Both the position numbers and the translations under genes were made by a program. From an uncultured Clostridia bacterium (lineage in GTDB: Bacteria > Bacillota > Clostridia > Peptostreptococcales > Anaerovoracaceae), in assembly GCA_946402595.1 (NCBI GenBank), contig CAMIWY010000031.1:1-9495 (forward strand): 9,495 nucleotides of DNA. The letters run 5' to 3'. The notes under the pieces are model-generated. The model saw nothing but the letters and a program-made list of their open reading frames with translations, ran no database searches and was not told the origin of the DNA. Shown piece by piece: positions 1-5,771 of the stretch. Each line of letters begins with the position of its first letter. Position 1 is the stretch's first letter.

Positions 1-771
1 TTATCTCCCCAGTAGTAAATTTTTTATTTTTGTCCAGACAGTGCTCAGGAAGCCTTTTCCCTTTGCTTTCTTTGCACTCTTTGCAGCCTTTGTTTCAGCC
101 CTTAAGGACTCTTTTGCAGCCTTTGCTTCAGCTCTTAAGGACTCTTTTGCAGCCTTTGCCTCAGCCCTTAAAGCCTCTTTTGCAGCAGCTTTCGCAGCTT
201 TTGCATCAACGACCGCTGCCTTTTTTGCAGCTCTTGCTTCTGCTTTTGCGACCCTTCTCATGGCTAATGCTTCAGCCTTTGCGGTATTTCTTAAGTTCCT
301 TGCTTCAGCCTTTGCAGCCTTCTTGCTCATCTTCTTGGCCTTCAGCATGGCCTTTCTCTCGAGTTCAGTCTGCTTATTGACCTTTCTGATCATCTTCTGT
401 GACCTTTTGAGTTCCTTGCGGGCCTGCTTGCGGGTTCTCCTTTCCGATCCGCTTCTTCCGGTCAGTTTTCTTCCGATCATCCCCAGAAGATTGATCACTG
501 TAAGTCCGGCCGCTCCGGCGGCGATGGCCTTGATTGCAGGTGATGTATCTGCAGCAATATTTGACGCAGCCGAGATGATTGAATTCTCAGTCTCGTTTGC
601 CTTTGTTTTGGTTTCCTCCAGCATAGTCTGTCCGTCGTCCACGAGCTTTTTGCTCTTCTTGAGGAGCTCGATGGCATGCTTTGCCATTATGGCCACGACG
701 ACCACGAAAGCGATCAGAACGAGGATCAGGCATATCACAAGGATCTGATTAACTGTTAAAGCAAAAATCAT
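1..771 (-). CDS. Membrane-anchored protein with long Ala/Lys/Arg-rich tail (hypothetical)
   Basis: Function unknown; 256 residues, complete (ATG at 771, TAA at 1-3). Seen: residues about 9-29 form a strongly hydrophobic helix, followed by a charged helical stretch (about 30-75), a second weaker hydrophobic segment (about 79-98), then a basic tail to the C-terminus composed mostly of Ala, Lys, Arg and Glu. Around residues 195-227 the tail contains an 11-residue repeat of the type AKAAKESLRAE. The last 16 residues look amphipathic (FLSTVWTKIKNLLLGR). The lack of charge before the first helix and the KK-rich stretch after it suggest a cytoplasmic tail. The start is supported by AAGGAG seven bases upstream. 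The gene follows the 91-residue gene by 24 bases and shares its N-terminal layout (anchor, then a Lys-rich segment with LVDDG versus ILDGG), which resembles DUF948-type proteins only in architecture. The basic helical tail could bind nucleic acid or anionic polymer; that is inference from composition. Confidence 0.75.
   Translation of the reverse strand: MIFALTVNQILVICLILVLIAFVVVVAIMAKHAIELLKKSKKLVDDGQTMLEETKTKANETENSIISAASNIAADTSPAIKAIAAGAAGLTVINLLGMIGRKLTGRSGSERRTRKQARKELKRSQKMIRKVNKQTELERKAMLKAKKMSKKAAKAEARNLRNTAKAEALAMRRVAKAEARAAKKAAVVDAKAAKAAAKEALRAEAKAAKESLRAEAKAAKESLRAETKAAKSAKKAKGKGFLSTVWTKIKNLLLGR
89..187 (-). repeat. 33-bp tandem repeat, three copies, in frame
   Basis: Three adjacent 33-base units (89-121, 122-154, 155-187) differ at only a few positions. 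Each encodes 11 residues on the minus strand of the type AKAAKESLRAE, so copy-number change would keep the reading frame. More diverged Ala/Lys-rich units continue to about position 320. This looks like growth of a helical protein segment by tandem duplication. Confidence 0.9.
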
Positions 772-795
772 TTTGTTTCTCCTTTTCCTCTGTTC

Positions 796-1071
796 CTATT
801 TCCAGAATCTCTCAAGCGCATTGCTGGCGAACGCAACGCCCTTAGCAACGACTCCGGCAATCTGTGATGCTTTTTCCCTGATGATCGAACCTACACCGTC
901 TACCGTCTCTTTGACGCTCTTTGCAGCTCCGGTGCCGCCGTCGAGGATGGCATTGGCCTTCTTGATGGTGTCTGTGACGTTGGCGACCATTACGATCAGG
1001 AATACCACCAGCACGATCAGTGCGATCAGAAGAATACCGATCAGTACGCCTTTCACACTTACAGTAATCAT
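796..1071 (-). CDS. Small single-pass membrane protein (DUF948-like layout)
   Basis: A 91-residue protein of unknown function. Residues about 8-30 are one long hydrophobic helix; the rest is a short soluble segment with TIKKANAILDGGTGAAKSVKETVDG (given in parts: TIKKANAILDGG, then KSVKETVDG), a heptad-like helical pattern, and a second mildly hydrophobic stretch near residues 68-86 ending in RFWK. The ATG at 1071 has AAGGAG nine bases upstream, a good site. It lies 24 bases before the 256-residue gene on the same strand and probably shares its transcript. The anchor followed by a Lys-rich helix and an ILDGG/LVDDG element is common to both proteins, which suggests duplication of an N-terminal module. 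Small DUF948-type proteins of this layout are known in Firmicutes, but I cannot confirm family membership by eye. Confidence 0.75.
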   Translation of the reverse strand: MITVSVKGVLIGILLIALIVLVVFLIVMVANVTDTIKKANAILDGGTGAAKSVKETVDGVGSIIREKASQIAGVVAKGVAFASNALERFWK

Positions 1072-1080
1072 ATCTGTTCT

Positions 1081-1086
1081 CTCCTT
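1081..1086 (-). promoter_or_regulatory. Ribosome binding site of the 91-residue gene
   Basis: AAGGAG on the minus strand, nine bases before the ATG at 1071. An in-frame extension is not needed: the ATG a little further upstream (within ATGAGCAAAAGG) opens only an eight-codon frame that stops at the ATATGA overlapping the true start. Confidence 0.7.
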
Positions 1087-1142
1087 TTGCTCATACTTTC
1101 CCCGCCCTGCAGGCAGGGAGAGGCATTTGATTATTAACTCTT

Positions 1143-1148
1143 ATTATA
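1143..1148 (-). promoter_or_regulatory. Candidate -10 element for the two small membrane genes
   Basis: The 108-base gap between trmN and the 91-residue gene holds a perfect TATAAT on the minus strand inside an AT-rich stretch, about 70 bases upstream of the ATG at 1071. No good TTGACA-like -35 stands at 16-18 bases; TTCAAC lies 20 bases away. The A/T-rich context could produce the hexamer by chance. The leader between also has a short hairpin (CCCTGC / GCAGGG, 1105-1118) with a two-base loop and no T-run, so I do not call a terminator there. Confidence 0.4.
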
Positions 1149-1179
1149 ATATAAGTGGCATCTGATATGTTGAAGAATT

Positions 1180-1971
1180 TCACTGCCGCTCATATATTCT
1201 CATGATGTCATCCGTGTATCCGCCGTCCGGCGTGTGGACCGCTATCTGAGGCAGCATCCTCAGTTCAGCTCCCGCTCCCCTGACCGCGTGTATAAGCACG
1301 ATGTTGGCCGCCTGGGTCTCCGACGGGACGACCATCTGCATCTCCTTGGGCTCAAGGCCTGCTTCCCTTAGTGCGCTGAATATATCCGCCAGTCTGTCCG
1401 GTCTGTGAACCAGGTAGAAGCTGCCGCTGTCCCTGAGAAGAGCTGCCGCCGCACGGGCAAAATCCCCGATGTCCGCGGTAGTCTCGTGCCTCGCGATGTA
1501 TCTGTCTCCGGATGAGCTCGGGATCGCGGAGTTCCTCCTGAAGTACGGAGGGTTGGAAACGACCGCATCGAAGCTGCCTCTGAGGCAGGATGTCCCCTCA
1601 TCTGCATCAGCCGGATCAGTGCCGCCTGCAATATCACTTGCACCGGCCGTGATGGCGTTCACATCAGCTGTGATGATCCTGACTCTGTCTTCAAGGCCGT
1701 TCAGAGATACTGCTTCTCTCGCCCGGTCTGCTGCTTCTTCCCTCTTCTCGACTCCGGTGACATGAATGCCTGCCACCTTGTGAGTCAGTATGAAGGCAAC
1801 TATGCCGCAGTCGGTTCCGAGGTCTGCAGCAGTGCTTCCCTCAGGTATGCCTCGGGCACCGGTCTCCCCGGCTGCGAAAGCTGCGAGCAGAACGGCATCG
1901 ACTCCGTAGCCGAACCCCTTCTTCTGGATTACCTTTATATTCCCGAATCCGGTGTCATCTGTTCTCAGCAT
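1180..1971 (-). CDS. trmN: tRNA1(Val) A37 N6-methyltransferase-like (TrmN6/YabB family)
   Basis: A 263-residue class I SAM-dependent methyltransferase, probably methylating N6 of an adenine in tRNA (the E. coli family member YfiC/TrmN6 acts on A37 of tRNA1-Val). Seen: an N-terminal GYGVDAVLLAAF element typical of the YabB/YfiC family (residues 21-32), SAM motif I at 50-57 (DLGTDCGI), acidic VEKRE after strand 2 (74-78), the catalytic NPPY of N6-adenine methyltransferases at 140-143 followed by FRR, and RHET at 161-164. Oddities: motif I has Asp54 where Gly is usual, and a Gly/Ala/Asp-rich insertion spans about 107-131. It starts five bases after the ricT stop with only a weak ribosome binding site, consistent with translational coupling. 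The tmk-holB-ricT-trmN order matches B. subtilis, where yabB follows yaaT and yabA. The substrate assignment is inferred. Confidence 0.88.
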   Translation of the reverse strand: MLRTDDTGFGNIKVIQKKGFGYGVDAVLLAAFAAGETGARGIPEGSTAADLGTDCGIVAFILTHKVAGIHVTGVEKREEAADRAREAVSLNGLEDRVRIITADVNAITAGASDIAGGTDPADADEGTSCLRGSFDAVVSNPPYFRRNSAIPSSSGDRYIARHETTADIGDFARAAAALLRDSGSFYLVHRPDRLADIFSALREAGLEPKEMQMVVPSETQAANIVLIHAVRGAGAELRMLPQIAVHTPDGGYTDDIMRIYERQ

Positions 1972-1976
1972 CGGGA

Positions 1977-2930
1977 TCAGAATTCGCGCATCAGCTCTTC
2001 GAGCTCACGGATCTCCTCGTCGTCTGCAAGCTCTTCCTTTTCAGCATCAAGGTCGATCTCGATGTCGCTGTCAGATACCTGACCACCCTTTTTGCCCTTC
2101 TTGCGCCTGCGGATGTCCTCCTTGGCGTAGGACCTGATCTCCTGAGCGAAGATCTCTTCACCCGTATCTGGGTCTATCTCGATACCTCTCGTGTTGATCC
2201 TGCCGTTGAAGTAGTCGACGCTGATGACCTTGGCCAGGCCGTCCGGCGTATCGACTCTCTCGTTGTCCTTAGGCATGCCCTTGCGGAGCTCCTTGTATGT
2301 CTTGTCCTCGAAGTTGAGGCAGCACATGAGCCTTCCGCAGGTGCCCGAGATCTTGGTCGGGTTGAGTGAGAGGTTCTGCTGTTTTGCCATCTTGATGGAC
2401 ACCGGCTGGAAGTCGTGGAGCCACTTGCTGCAGCAAAGCGGTCTTCCGCATATGCCTATGCCGCCGAGCATCTTGGCCTCGTCTCTGACTCCGATCTGTC
2501 TCAGCTCGATCCTGTTGTGGAAGTGTCCCGCAAGGTCCTTGGCGAGTTCCCTGAAGTCCACTCTGCCGTCTGCAGAGAAATAGAAAACTATCTTGGAGCC
2601 GTCGATCATGAACTCAACGTCGATCAGTTTCATGTCCAGTCCGTGCTTCGCGATCTTCTCAGCGCAGACCTTCATGGCTCCGTCTCTCTTTGCGAGGTTT
2701 TCCTTATACTTCTTAAGGTCTTCGTCTGTAGCCTTGCGCTCTACCGGCTTGAGCGCCGCGACGAGCTTGTCTTCTTCTATCATTCTGTTGGCGATCAGTA
2801 TGTGGCCGAGCTCAAGACCTCTTGCGGTCTCGACTATGACCATGTCGCCCAGTTCGTACTTCTCTCCTGCAGGGTCGAAGTAATATGTCTTGCCTGCCTT
2901 GAGGAAGCCGACGCCGACTATCTCTACCAT
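1977..2930 (-). CDS. ricT: RicT / YaaT, PSP1-domain regulator of RNA maturation
   Basis: A 317-residue protein of the RicT (YaaT) family. In B. subtilis RicT joins RicA and RicF in the Fe-S-binding Y-complex that directs RNase Y cleavage and affects competence, sporulation and biofilm formation. Seen: an N-terminal domain (1-60), a PSP1 C-terminal-type domain (about 60-150), then the signature pair CGRPLCC (161-167) and CGRLMCC (198-204) separated by the conserved PVSIKMAKQQNLSLNPTKISG-type stretch (about 176-196). These cysteines are the expected cluster ligands. It is longer than B. subtilis YaaT (about 275 residues) because of a C-terminal tail: a basic RRRKKGKKGG patch, then a highly acidic segment to the end. 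The start at 2930 has AAAGGA about ten bases upstream, after the holB stop. No ricA or ricF is present in the window. Confidence 0.95.
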   Translation of the reverse strand: MVEIVGVGFLKAGKTYYFDPAGEKYELGDMVIVETARGLELGHILIANRMIEEDKLVAALKPVERKATDEDLKKYKENLAKRDGAMKVCAEKIAKHGLDMKLIDVEFMIDGSKIVFYFSADGRVDFRELAKDLAGHFHNRIELRQIGVRDEAKMLGGIGICGRPLCCSKWLHDFQPVSIKMAKQQNLSLNPTKISGTCGRLMCCLNFEDKTYKELRKGMPKDNERVDTPDGLAKVISVDYFNGRINTRGIEIDPDTGEEIFAQEIRSYAKEDIRRRKKGKKGGQVSDSDIEIDLDAEKEELADDEEIRELEELMREF

Positions 2931-2945
2931 ATATGTTGATCCTTT

Positions 2946-3800
2946 CTATATATCCAGGTAAAGCCGCTTGAGTGCCTTGGTGTGCTGCATCTCGCGGCGA
3001 ATATCCATTCTTGCCTTGTTTATCTCTTCTATCGCATGGGCACATGCTGCGGGGCTGCCCTGCCGCTCTCCGCGGGCTGCCGCTGTCATGCGCTCCCTGA
3101 ATTCATCCTCTATGACATTCAGAAGATACAGGGCGTCTTCCCTGCTCTTTATGTTTTTCTCAAGCGCGCTTCTGATCTCATGGAATGCGTGCTTTCTGTC
3201 TGCATACATCACCGCAATGCTCTCTGATGCGGCCTGGAGCTTAGCGTCTGCATCCTCTTCATCAGAGCCTTCTGATTCTGCATCCGATGCAGTGTAGCCC
3301 TCGTAGTCTGCTGTTCTGACAAAGCTCAGTCTCGACTGCACTGTGTCCAGCAGGTTGTCCCTGTTGGAGACTCCGAGCAGGATGAGTGTGTCCGGTGCAG
3401 GCTCCTCGAGTGTCTTGAGGAGCTTGTTCTGGATGATCTCGCTCAGTGTATCCGCTTCGTCGACTATACCGATGAGATACCTTCCGTAGGAACCCATGCT
3501 GAGCCTTTCAATGAAGGCTGCAGCGTCATCGACCCTGTAAGTCTCTCTGCCTGTCTTCGATGCGCCGGTGCTCCTGCTCATGCGGACGATGTCCAGGCTG
3601 GTCCCTGCCGCTGCCTGAAGGCATGACGGGCATCTGCCGCAAGGGCGCGCACCCGCCTCCGGCGAGGTGCAGAGAAGGCCCGCAGCCAGGTCATTTATGA
3701 AGGCTCTGCGGGCTTCTCCCGCTCTGCCTTCGCAGGCGAAGGCATGAGCCGCCCTTGCCCCTTCAGTAATATTCATGACCAGTTCATTAATGCTTTGCAT
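2946..3800 (-). CDS. holB: DNA polymerase III delta' subunit (clamp loader)
   Basis: A 284-residue AAA+-type protein, the delta' subunit that works with delta and tau/gamma to load the beta sliding clamp. Seen: an N-terminal AHAFACEGRAG segment replacing the Walker A region, without the GKT needed for ATP binding (usual for delta'); a zinc-binding set Cys44, Cys54, Cys57, Cys60 (CGRCPSC); a Walker B-like GIVDEAD (111-117); LLKTLEEP (127-134); and the sensor-like TLILLGVSN followed by TVQSRLSF (138-160). The usual SRC motif appears as SRL. An acidic linker (about 172-187, rich in Ser, Asp and Glu) joins the ATPase fold to the C-terminal helical collar domain. It is somewhat shorter than the E. 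coli protein (334 residues). The start at 3800 lies six bases after the tmk stop with a weak, distant AAGGG; the ATG at codon 9 has no better site, so I keep the first. Confidence 0.93.
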   Translation of the reverse strand: MQSINELVMNITEGARAAHAFACEGRAGEARRAFINDLAAGLLCTSPEAGARPCGRCPSCLQAAAGTSLDIVRMSRSTGASKTGRETYRVDDAAAFIERLSMGSYGRYLIGIVDEADTLSEIIQNKLLKTLEEPAPDTLILLGVSNRDNLLDTVQSRLSFVRTADYEGYTASDAESEGSDEEDADAKLQAASESIAVMYADRKHAFHEIRSALEKNIKSREDALYLLNVIEDEFRERMTAAARGERQGSPAACAHAIEEINKARMDIRREMQHTKALKRLYLDI

Positions 3801-3806
3801 CAGGAA

Positions 3807-4436
3807 TCAGATACCCTTCTCAGCGCACAGCTCTTCGAGACATGCGTATATGCTGCTGCAGATCTCCTCAACAGTGTCAGCGGCGTTGATGCGCTTTACC
3901 CTGTCAGGCTCTGCTTCTGCTATCTTCTTATATCCTTCGTAGACCCTGTAGTGGAAGTCCAGCTTCTCCAGTTCGAGCCTGTCGAGTTCACCGGCCTTCG
4001 CTGCTCTCGCCCTGCCTGCTGCCGGGTCTATGTCGAGCCAGAAGGTGATGTCCGGCCTGAGTCCGCCGGTCGCATGCCTGTTGACTTCCGCAACCATGTC
4101 TCCGAGTCCGCGGCCGTATGCCTGATAAGCCACTGACGAGTCCACGAACCTGTCGCAGATGACCACCTCGCCTCTCTCGAGGGCCGGGATGATCAGCTCC
4201 CTTACGTGCTGCGCCCTCGATGCTGCGTATATCATCATCTCGGTAACAGCGGTCATTTCGGTATTGTGGCTGTCGAGCAGGATGTCTCTCAGCTTTTCAC
4301 TGATCTGCGTACCGCCCGGTTCTCTTGTATGCACGACAACGAGGCCCTTCTCAGTGAAGAACCTCTCGATGTTTCTTATCTGTGTGGATTTGCCCGCACC
4401 GTCTCCGCCTTCAAGTGTAATGAACAGCCCTTTCAT
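3807..4436 (-). CDS. tmk: Thymidylate kinase
   Basis: A 209-residue cytosolic dTMP kinase (dTMP + ATP to dTDP + ADP), an essential step in dTTP synthesis; the length is normal for the family. Seen: P-loop GGDGAGKST (10-18), REPGGT (38-43), the DRF-type motif CDRFVDSSVAYQ (94-105) for dTMP recognition, RAQHVRE (74-80), and an arginine-containing LID, GRARAAKAGELDRLE (141-155). A P-loop without Arg together with a basic LID is the bacterial (E. coli-like) type II arrangement. The ATG overlaps the stop of the upstream 51-residue gene as ATGA, and AGGAGG lies five bases before the start, inside that gene. The holB start follows six bases after the stop, so the cluster is very probably co-transcribed. 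Confidence 0.97.
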   Translation of the reverse strand: MKGLFITLEGGDGAGKSTQIRNIERFFTEKGLVVVHTREPGGTQISEKLRDILLDSHNTEMTAVTEMMIYAASRAQHVRELIIPALERGEVVICDRFVDSSVAYQAYGRGLGDMVAEVNRHATGGLRPDITFWLDIDPAAGRARAAKAGELDRLELEKLDFHYRVYEGYKKIAEAEPDRVKRINAADTVEEICSSIYACLEELCAEKGI

Positions 4437-4588
4437 TTCCGCCTCCTCTTTCTCAGTGATGGATTCTCAAGGGCGTCCTGGCGGTTTTTGCGGCTGACGT
4501 ACTGAGCTACCTGAAGCCACAGGTAGACCGCCAGTGCAAGGACAGGTGCTGCCACAAGTATTATCAGTAAAATCTTAAAGAAAATCAT
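4433..4588 (-). CDS. 51-residue single-pass membrane peptide upstream of tmk
   Basis: A short open frame, ATG at 4588 to TGA at 4433-4435, encoding 51 residues. Residues about 3-27 (FFKILLIILVAAPVLALAV then YLWLQV) form one hydrophobic helix; the remainder is basic and ends RKRRRK, so the positive-inside rule suggests a cytoplasmic C-terminus. Its stop overlaps the tmk start in ATGA, and its 3' end carries the tmk ribosome binding site, so translation of the two is probably coupled. I do not recognise a family. The start has no visible Shine-Dalgarno sequence, and a candidate extended -10 sits right in front of it. It could be a real small membrane protein or a translated leader that sets tmk expression; the membrane-helix-plus-basic-tail design and close fit in the operon favour a real gene. 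Confidence 0.65.
   Translation of the reverse strand: MIFFKILLIILVAAPVLALAVYLWLQVAQYVSRKNRQDALENPSLRKRRRK
4442..4447 (-). promoter_or_regulatory. tmk ribosome binding site inside the upstream small gene
   Basis: AGGAGG on the minus strand, five bases before the tmk ATG at 4436. It encodes part of the Arg-rich end of the 51-residue peptide, so the basic tail and the ribosome binding site share the same bases. Confidence 0.8.
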
Positions 4589-4596
4589 ACGCAGTT

Positions 4597-4605
4597 ATTG
4601 TATCA
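4597..4605 (-). promoter_or_regulatory. Candidate extended -10 promoter before the 51-residue gene and tmk
   Basis: The minus strand reads TGATACAAT, an extended -10 (TGn plus TACAAT). A TTGACG hexamer at 4617-4622 overlaps the YitT gene stop, but only 14 bases separate it from the -10, shorter than usual. Initiation six to eight bases downstream would fall at about 4589-4591, just before the ATG at 4588, so the message would have almost no leader. It fits the 30-base gap here and would let tmk-holB-ricT-trmN be expressed apart from the upstream transport genes. Confidence 0.4.
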
Positions 4606-4618
4606 CATTATGCGTCCG

Positions 4619-5497
4619 TCAATCCACGAATCGCTTCTGGAAGTTGCCTGCCACTCTCGCGTGGTCAGTGATTATCACGAAGGCATTAGGATCGATGCGC
4701 TCTATGATCTCACGCAGATGCGGTTCCTCATACTTGGATATGACTGTCACCAGCACGTGTGAGTTTTCACCTGTGTACACGCCCTCGCCTTCCCAGGCAG
4801 TGACGCCGCGCCCCAGCTCTTCCATGACCGCAGCAGCGATGCCTTCCTTCTTGGTGAAGATCATGCACTCGATCTTGATATTCTGGATGTGCACCCTGTC
4901 GATAACCAGGCCTGTAACAACAGCGAATATGATCGAATACAGAACTGTCTGGATGTCATACAGGAACAGACATATCGTATAGATGCATACGCTGATGATG
5001 ATCCCGATGGCTCCCACCTTGAAGTCAGGGTGGGTCTTGGCAAGACATACTCCGATGAGGTCCTGTCCGCCCTGCGAGCTTCCTGCTCTCAGAACGAGTC
5101 CCGCTCCGAATCCCGAGCCCAGTCCTCCGACCACCGATGCCAGAATGCGGTCATCCACGATCGGTGTGGAAGGCACCGGTATTATCGAAAGAAAGGCAGA
5201 TGCCATAGCGATCGATATGAGTGTGGTGATGCAGAACTTCCTGCCCATCACCCTGTATGCCATGATGAAGAACGGCACGTTGATGAGAAAATATATGATT
5301 CCCATGTAGTCAAGGCCGCCTATCTGCGGAATGTGCAGAAAGTCCAGAAGGAATGTCCTTATGAGCTGAGCTATCCCAGTAAAGCCTCCGCTGTACAGGT
5401 GTATCGGGTTGATCATGAGATTGACGCCCGCTGCATATGACAGGTTGCCGAGAATAGTTATGCCGGCCTTGTACAGAGTTTTTCTGTTAAGTTCCAT
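4619..5497 (-). CDS. YitT family membrane protein (DUF161 + DUF2179)
   Basis: A 292-residue protein of the YitT/YqfU type, normal in length. Seen: an N-terminal membrane domain (about 1-205) with five to six hydrophobic helices, including GNLSYAAGVNLMINPIHLYSGGFTGIAQL (in parts: SYAAGVNLMI, then YSGGFTGIAQL at about 35-45) and the second half-repeat GAGLVLRAGSSQGGQDLIG (131-149), typical Gly-rich signatures of the family. The C-terminal soluble DUF2179 domain (about 208-285) has the usual VYTG and VLVTVISKYE (248-257) elements and ends near ITDHARVAG. The function of YitT proteins is not settled; small-molecule transport is often suggested and is inference. The ATG at 5497 has CAGGAG ten bases upstream. 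It lies 23 bases after the Lar-like gene and 30 bases before the 51-residue gene. Confidence 0.92.
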   Translation of the reverse strand: MELNRKTLYKAGITILGNLSYAAGVNLMINPIHLYSGGFTGIAQLIRTFLLDFLHIPQIGGLDYMGIIYFLINVPFFIMAYRVMGRKFCITTLISIAMASAFLSIIPVPSTPIVDDRILASVVGGLGSGFGAGLVLRAGSSQGGQDLIGVCLAKTHPDFKVGAIGIIISVCIYTICLFLYDIQTVLYSIIFAVVTGLVIDRVHIQNIKIECMIFTKKEGIAAAVMEELGRGVTAWEGEGVYTGENSHVLVTVISKYEEPHLREIIERIDPNAFVIITDHARVAGNFQKRFVD

Positions 5498-5520
5498 CTC
5501 AGTATGCTCCTGTCCTCTGC

Positions 5521-5745
5521 CTATTCTCCGAGGTCAGACCTTATGGCCTTGCCCATGTTCCAGATGGCAGCAGCCTTTCCTGCTGCAGCCTCTCTGTCCT
5601 CAGCCCTTCTGTACTCAAACGATGCAGTCTGCGATCCGCAGTCCATGCATGTCACATACCAGCACCATCCGTTTTCCTCTTCGAGCAGCCCCGCGCCTCC
5701 GCAGTACGGGCAGTCTTCAAGAATTATTTTCTCAGCTATATCCAA
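5521..5745 (-). CDS. Lar-like zinc-ribbon protein (restriction alleviation family)
   Basis: A 74-residue protein. It begins with a short acidic segment and then carries CPYCGG (12-17) and CMDCGS (33-38), four cysteines that should bind one zinc ion, followed by an Ala/Glu-rich helix and IWNMGK (61-66). The CPxCGG...CxxCG...(A)xxxWN pattern is that of the Lar restriction-alleviation family (E. coli Rac-prophage Lar modulates EcoKI), which is common in phages but also found as short chromosomal proteins. The role here is unknown, and anti-restriction activity should not be assumed. The start is TTG at 5745, strongly supported by AGGAGG eight bases upstream. It lies 26 bases after the ABC transporter gene and 23 before the YitT gene. 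No phage genes are nearby. Confidence 0.72.
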   Translation of the reverse strand: MDIAEKIILEDCPYCGGAGLLEEENGWCWYVTCMDCGSQTASFEYRRAEDREAAAGKAAAIWNMGKAIRSDLGE

Positions 5746-5753
5746 AACGTTAT

Positions 5754-5759
5754 CCTCCT
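5754..5759 (-). promoter_or_regulatory. Strong ribosome binding site fixing the TTG start of the Lar-like gene
   Basis: AGGAGG on the minus strand, eight bases before TTG at 5745. There is no ATG in this frame between the site and the first cysteine pair, so the TTG start is well determined. Confidence 0.8.
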
Positions 5760-5771
5760 GATCAGTGTATT

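Noticed and set aside
89..187. CRISPR-like repetition
   Set aside because: The 33-base units are directly adjacent with no spacers and are in frame in a coding region.
41..748. Long plus-strand open frame (235 codons) opposite the basic-tail gene
   Set aside because: It mirrors the repetitive Ala/Lys codons of the minus-strand gene, which give Phe/Ala/Leu-rich antisense sequence; the minus-strand gene has the ribosome binding site and sensible architecture.
1105..1118. Hairpin CCCTGC/GCAGGG as a terminator after trmN
   Set aside because: The loop is only two bases (or a 5-bp stem with four), and no T-run follows on either strand.
2946..3800. HolB called defective because Walker A is degenerate
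   Set aside because: Delta' subunits normally lack a working ATP site; the zinc motif and other family blocks are intact.
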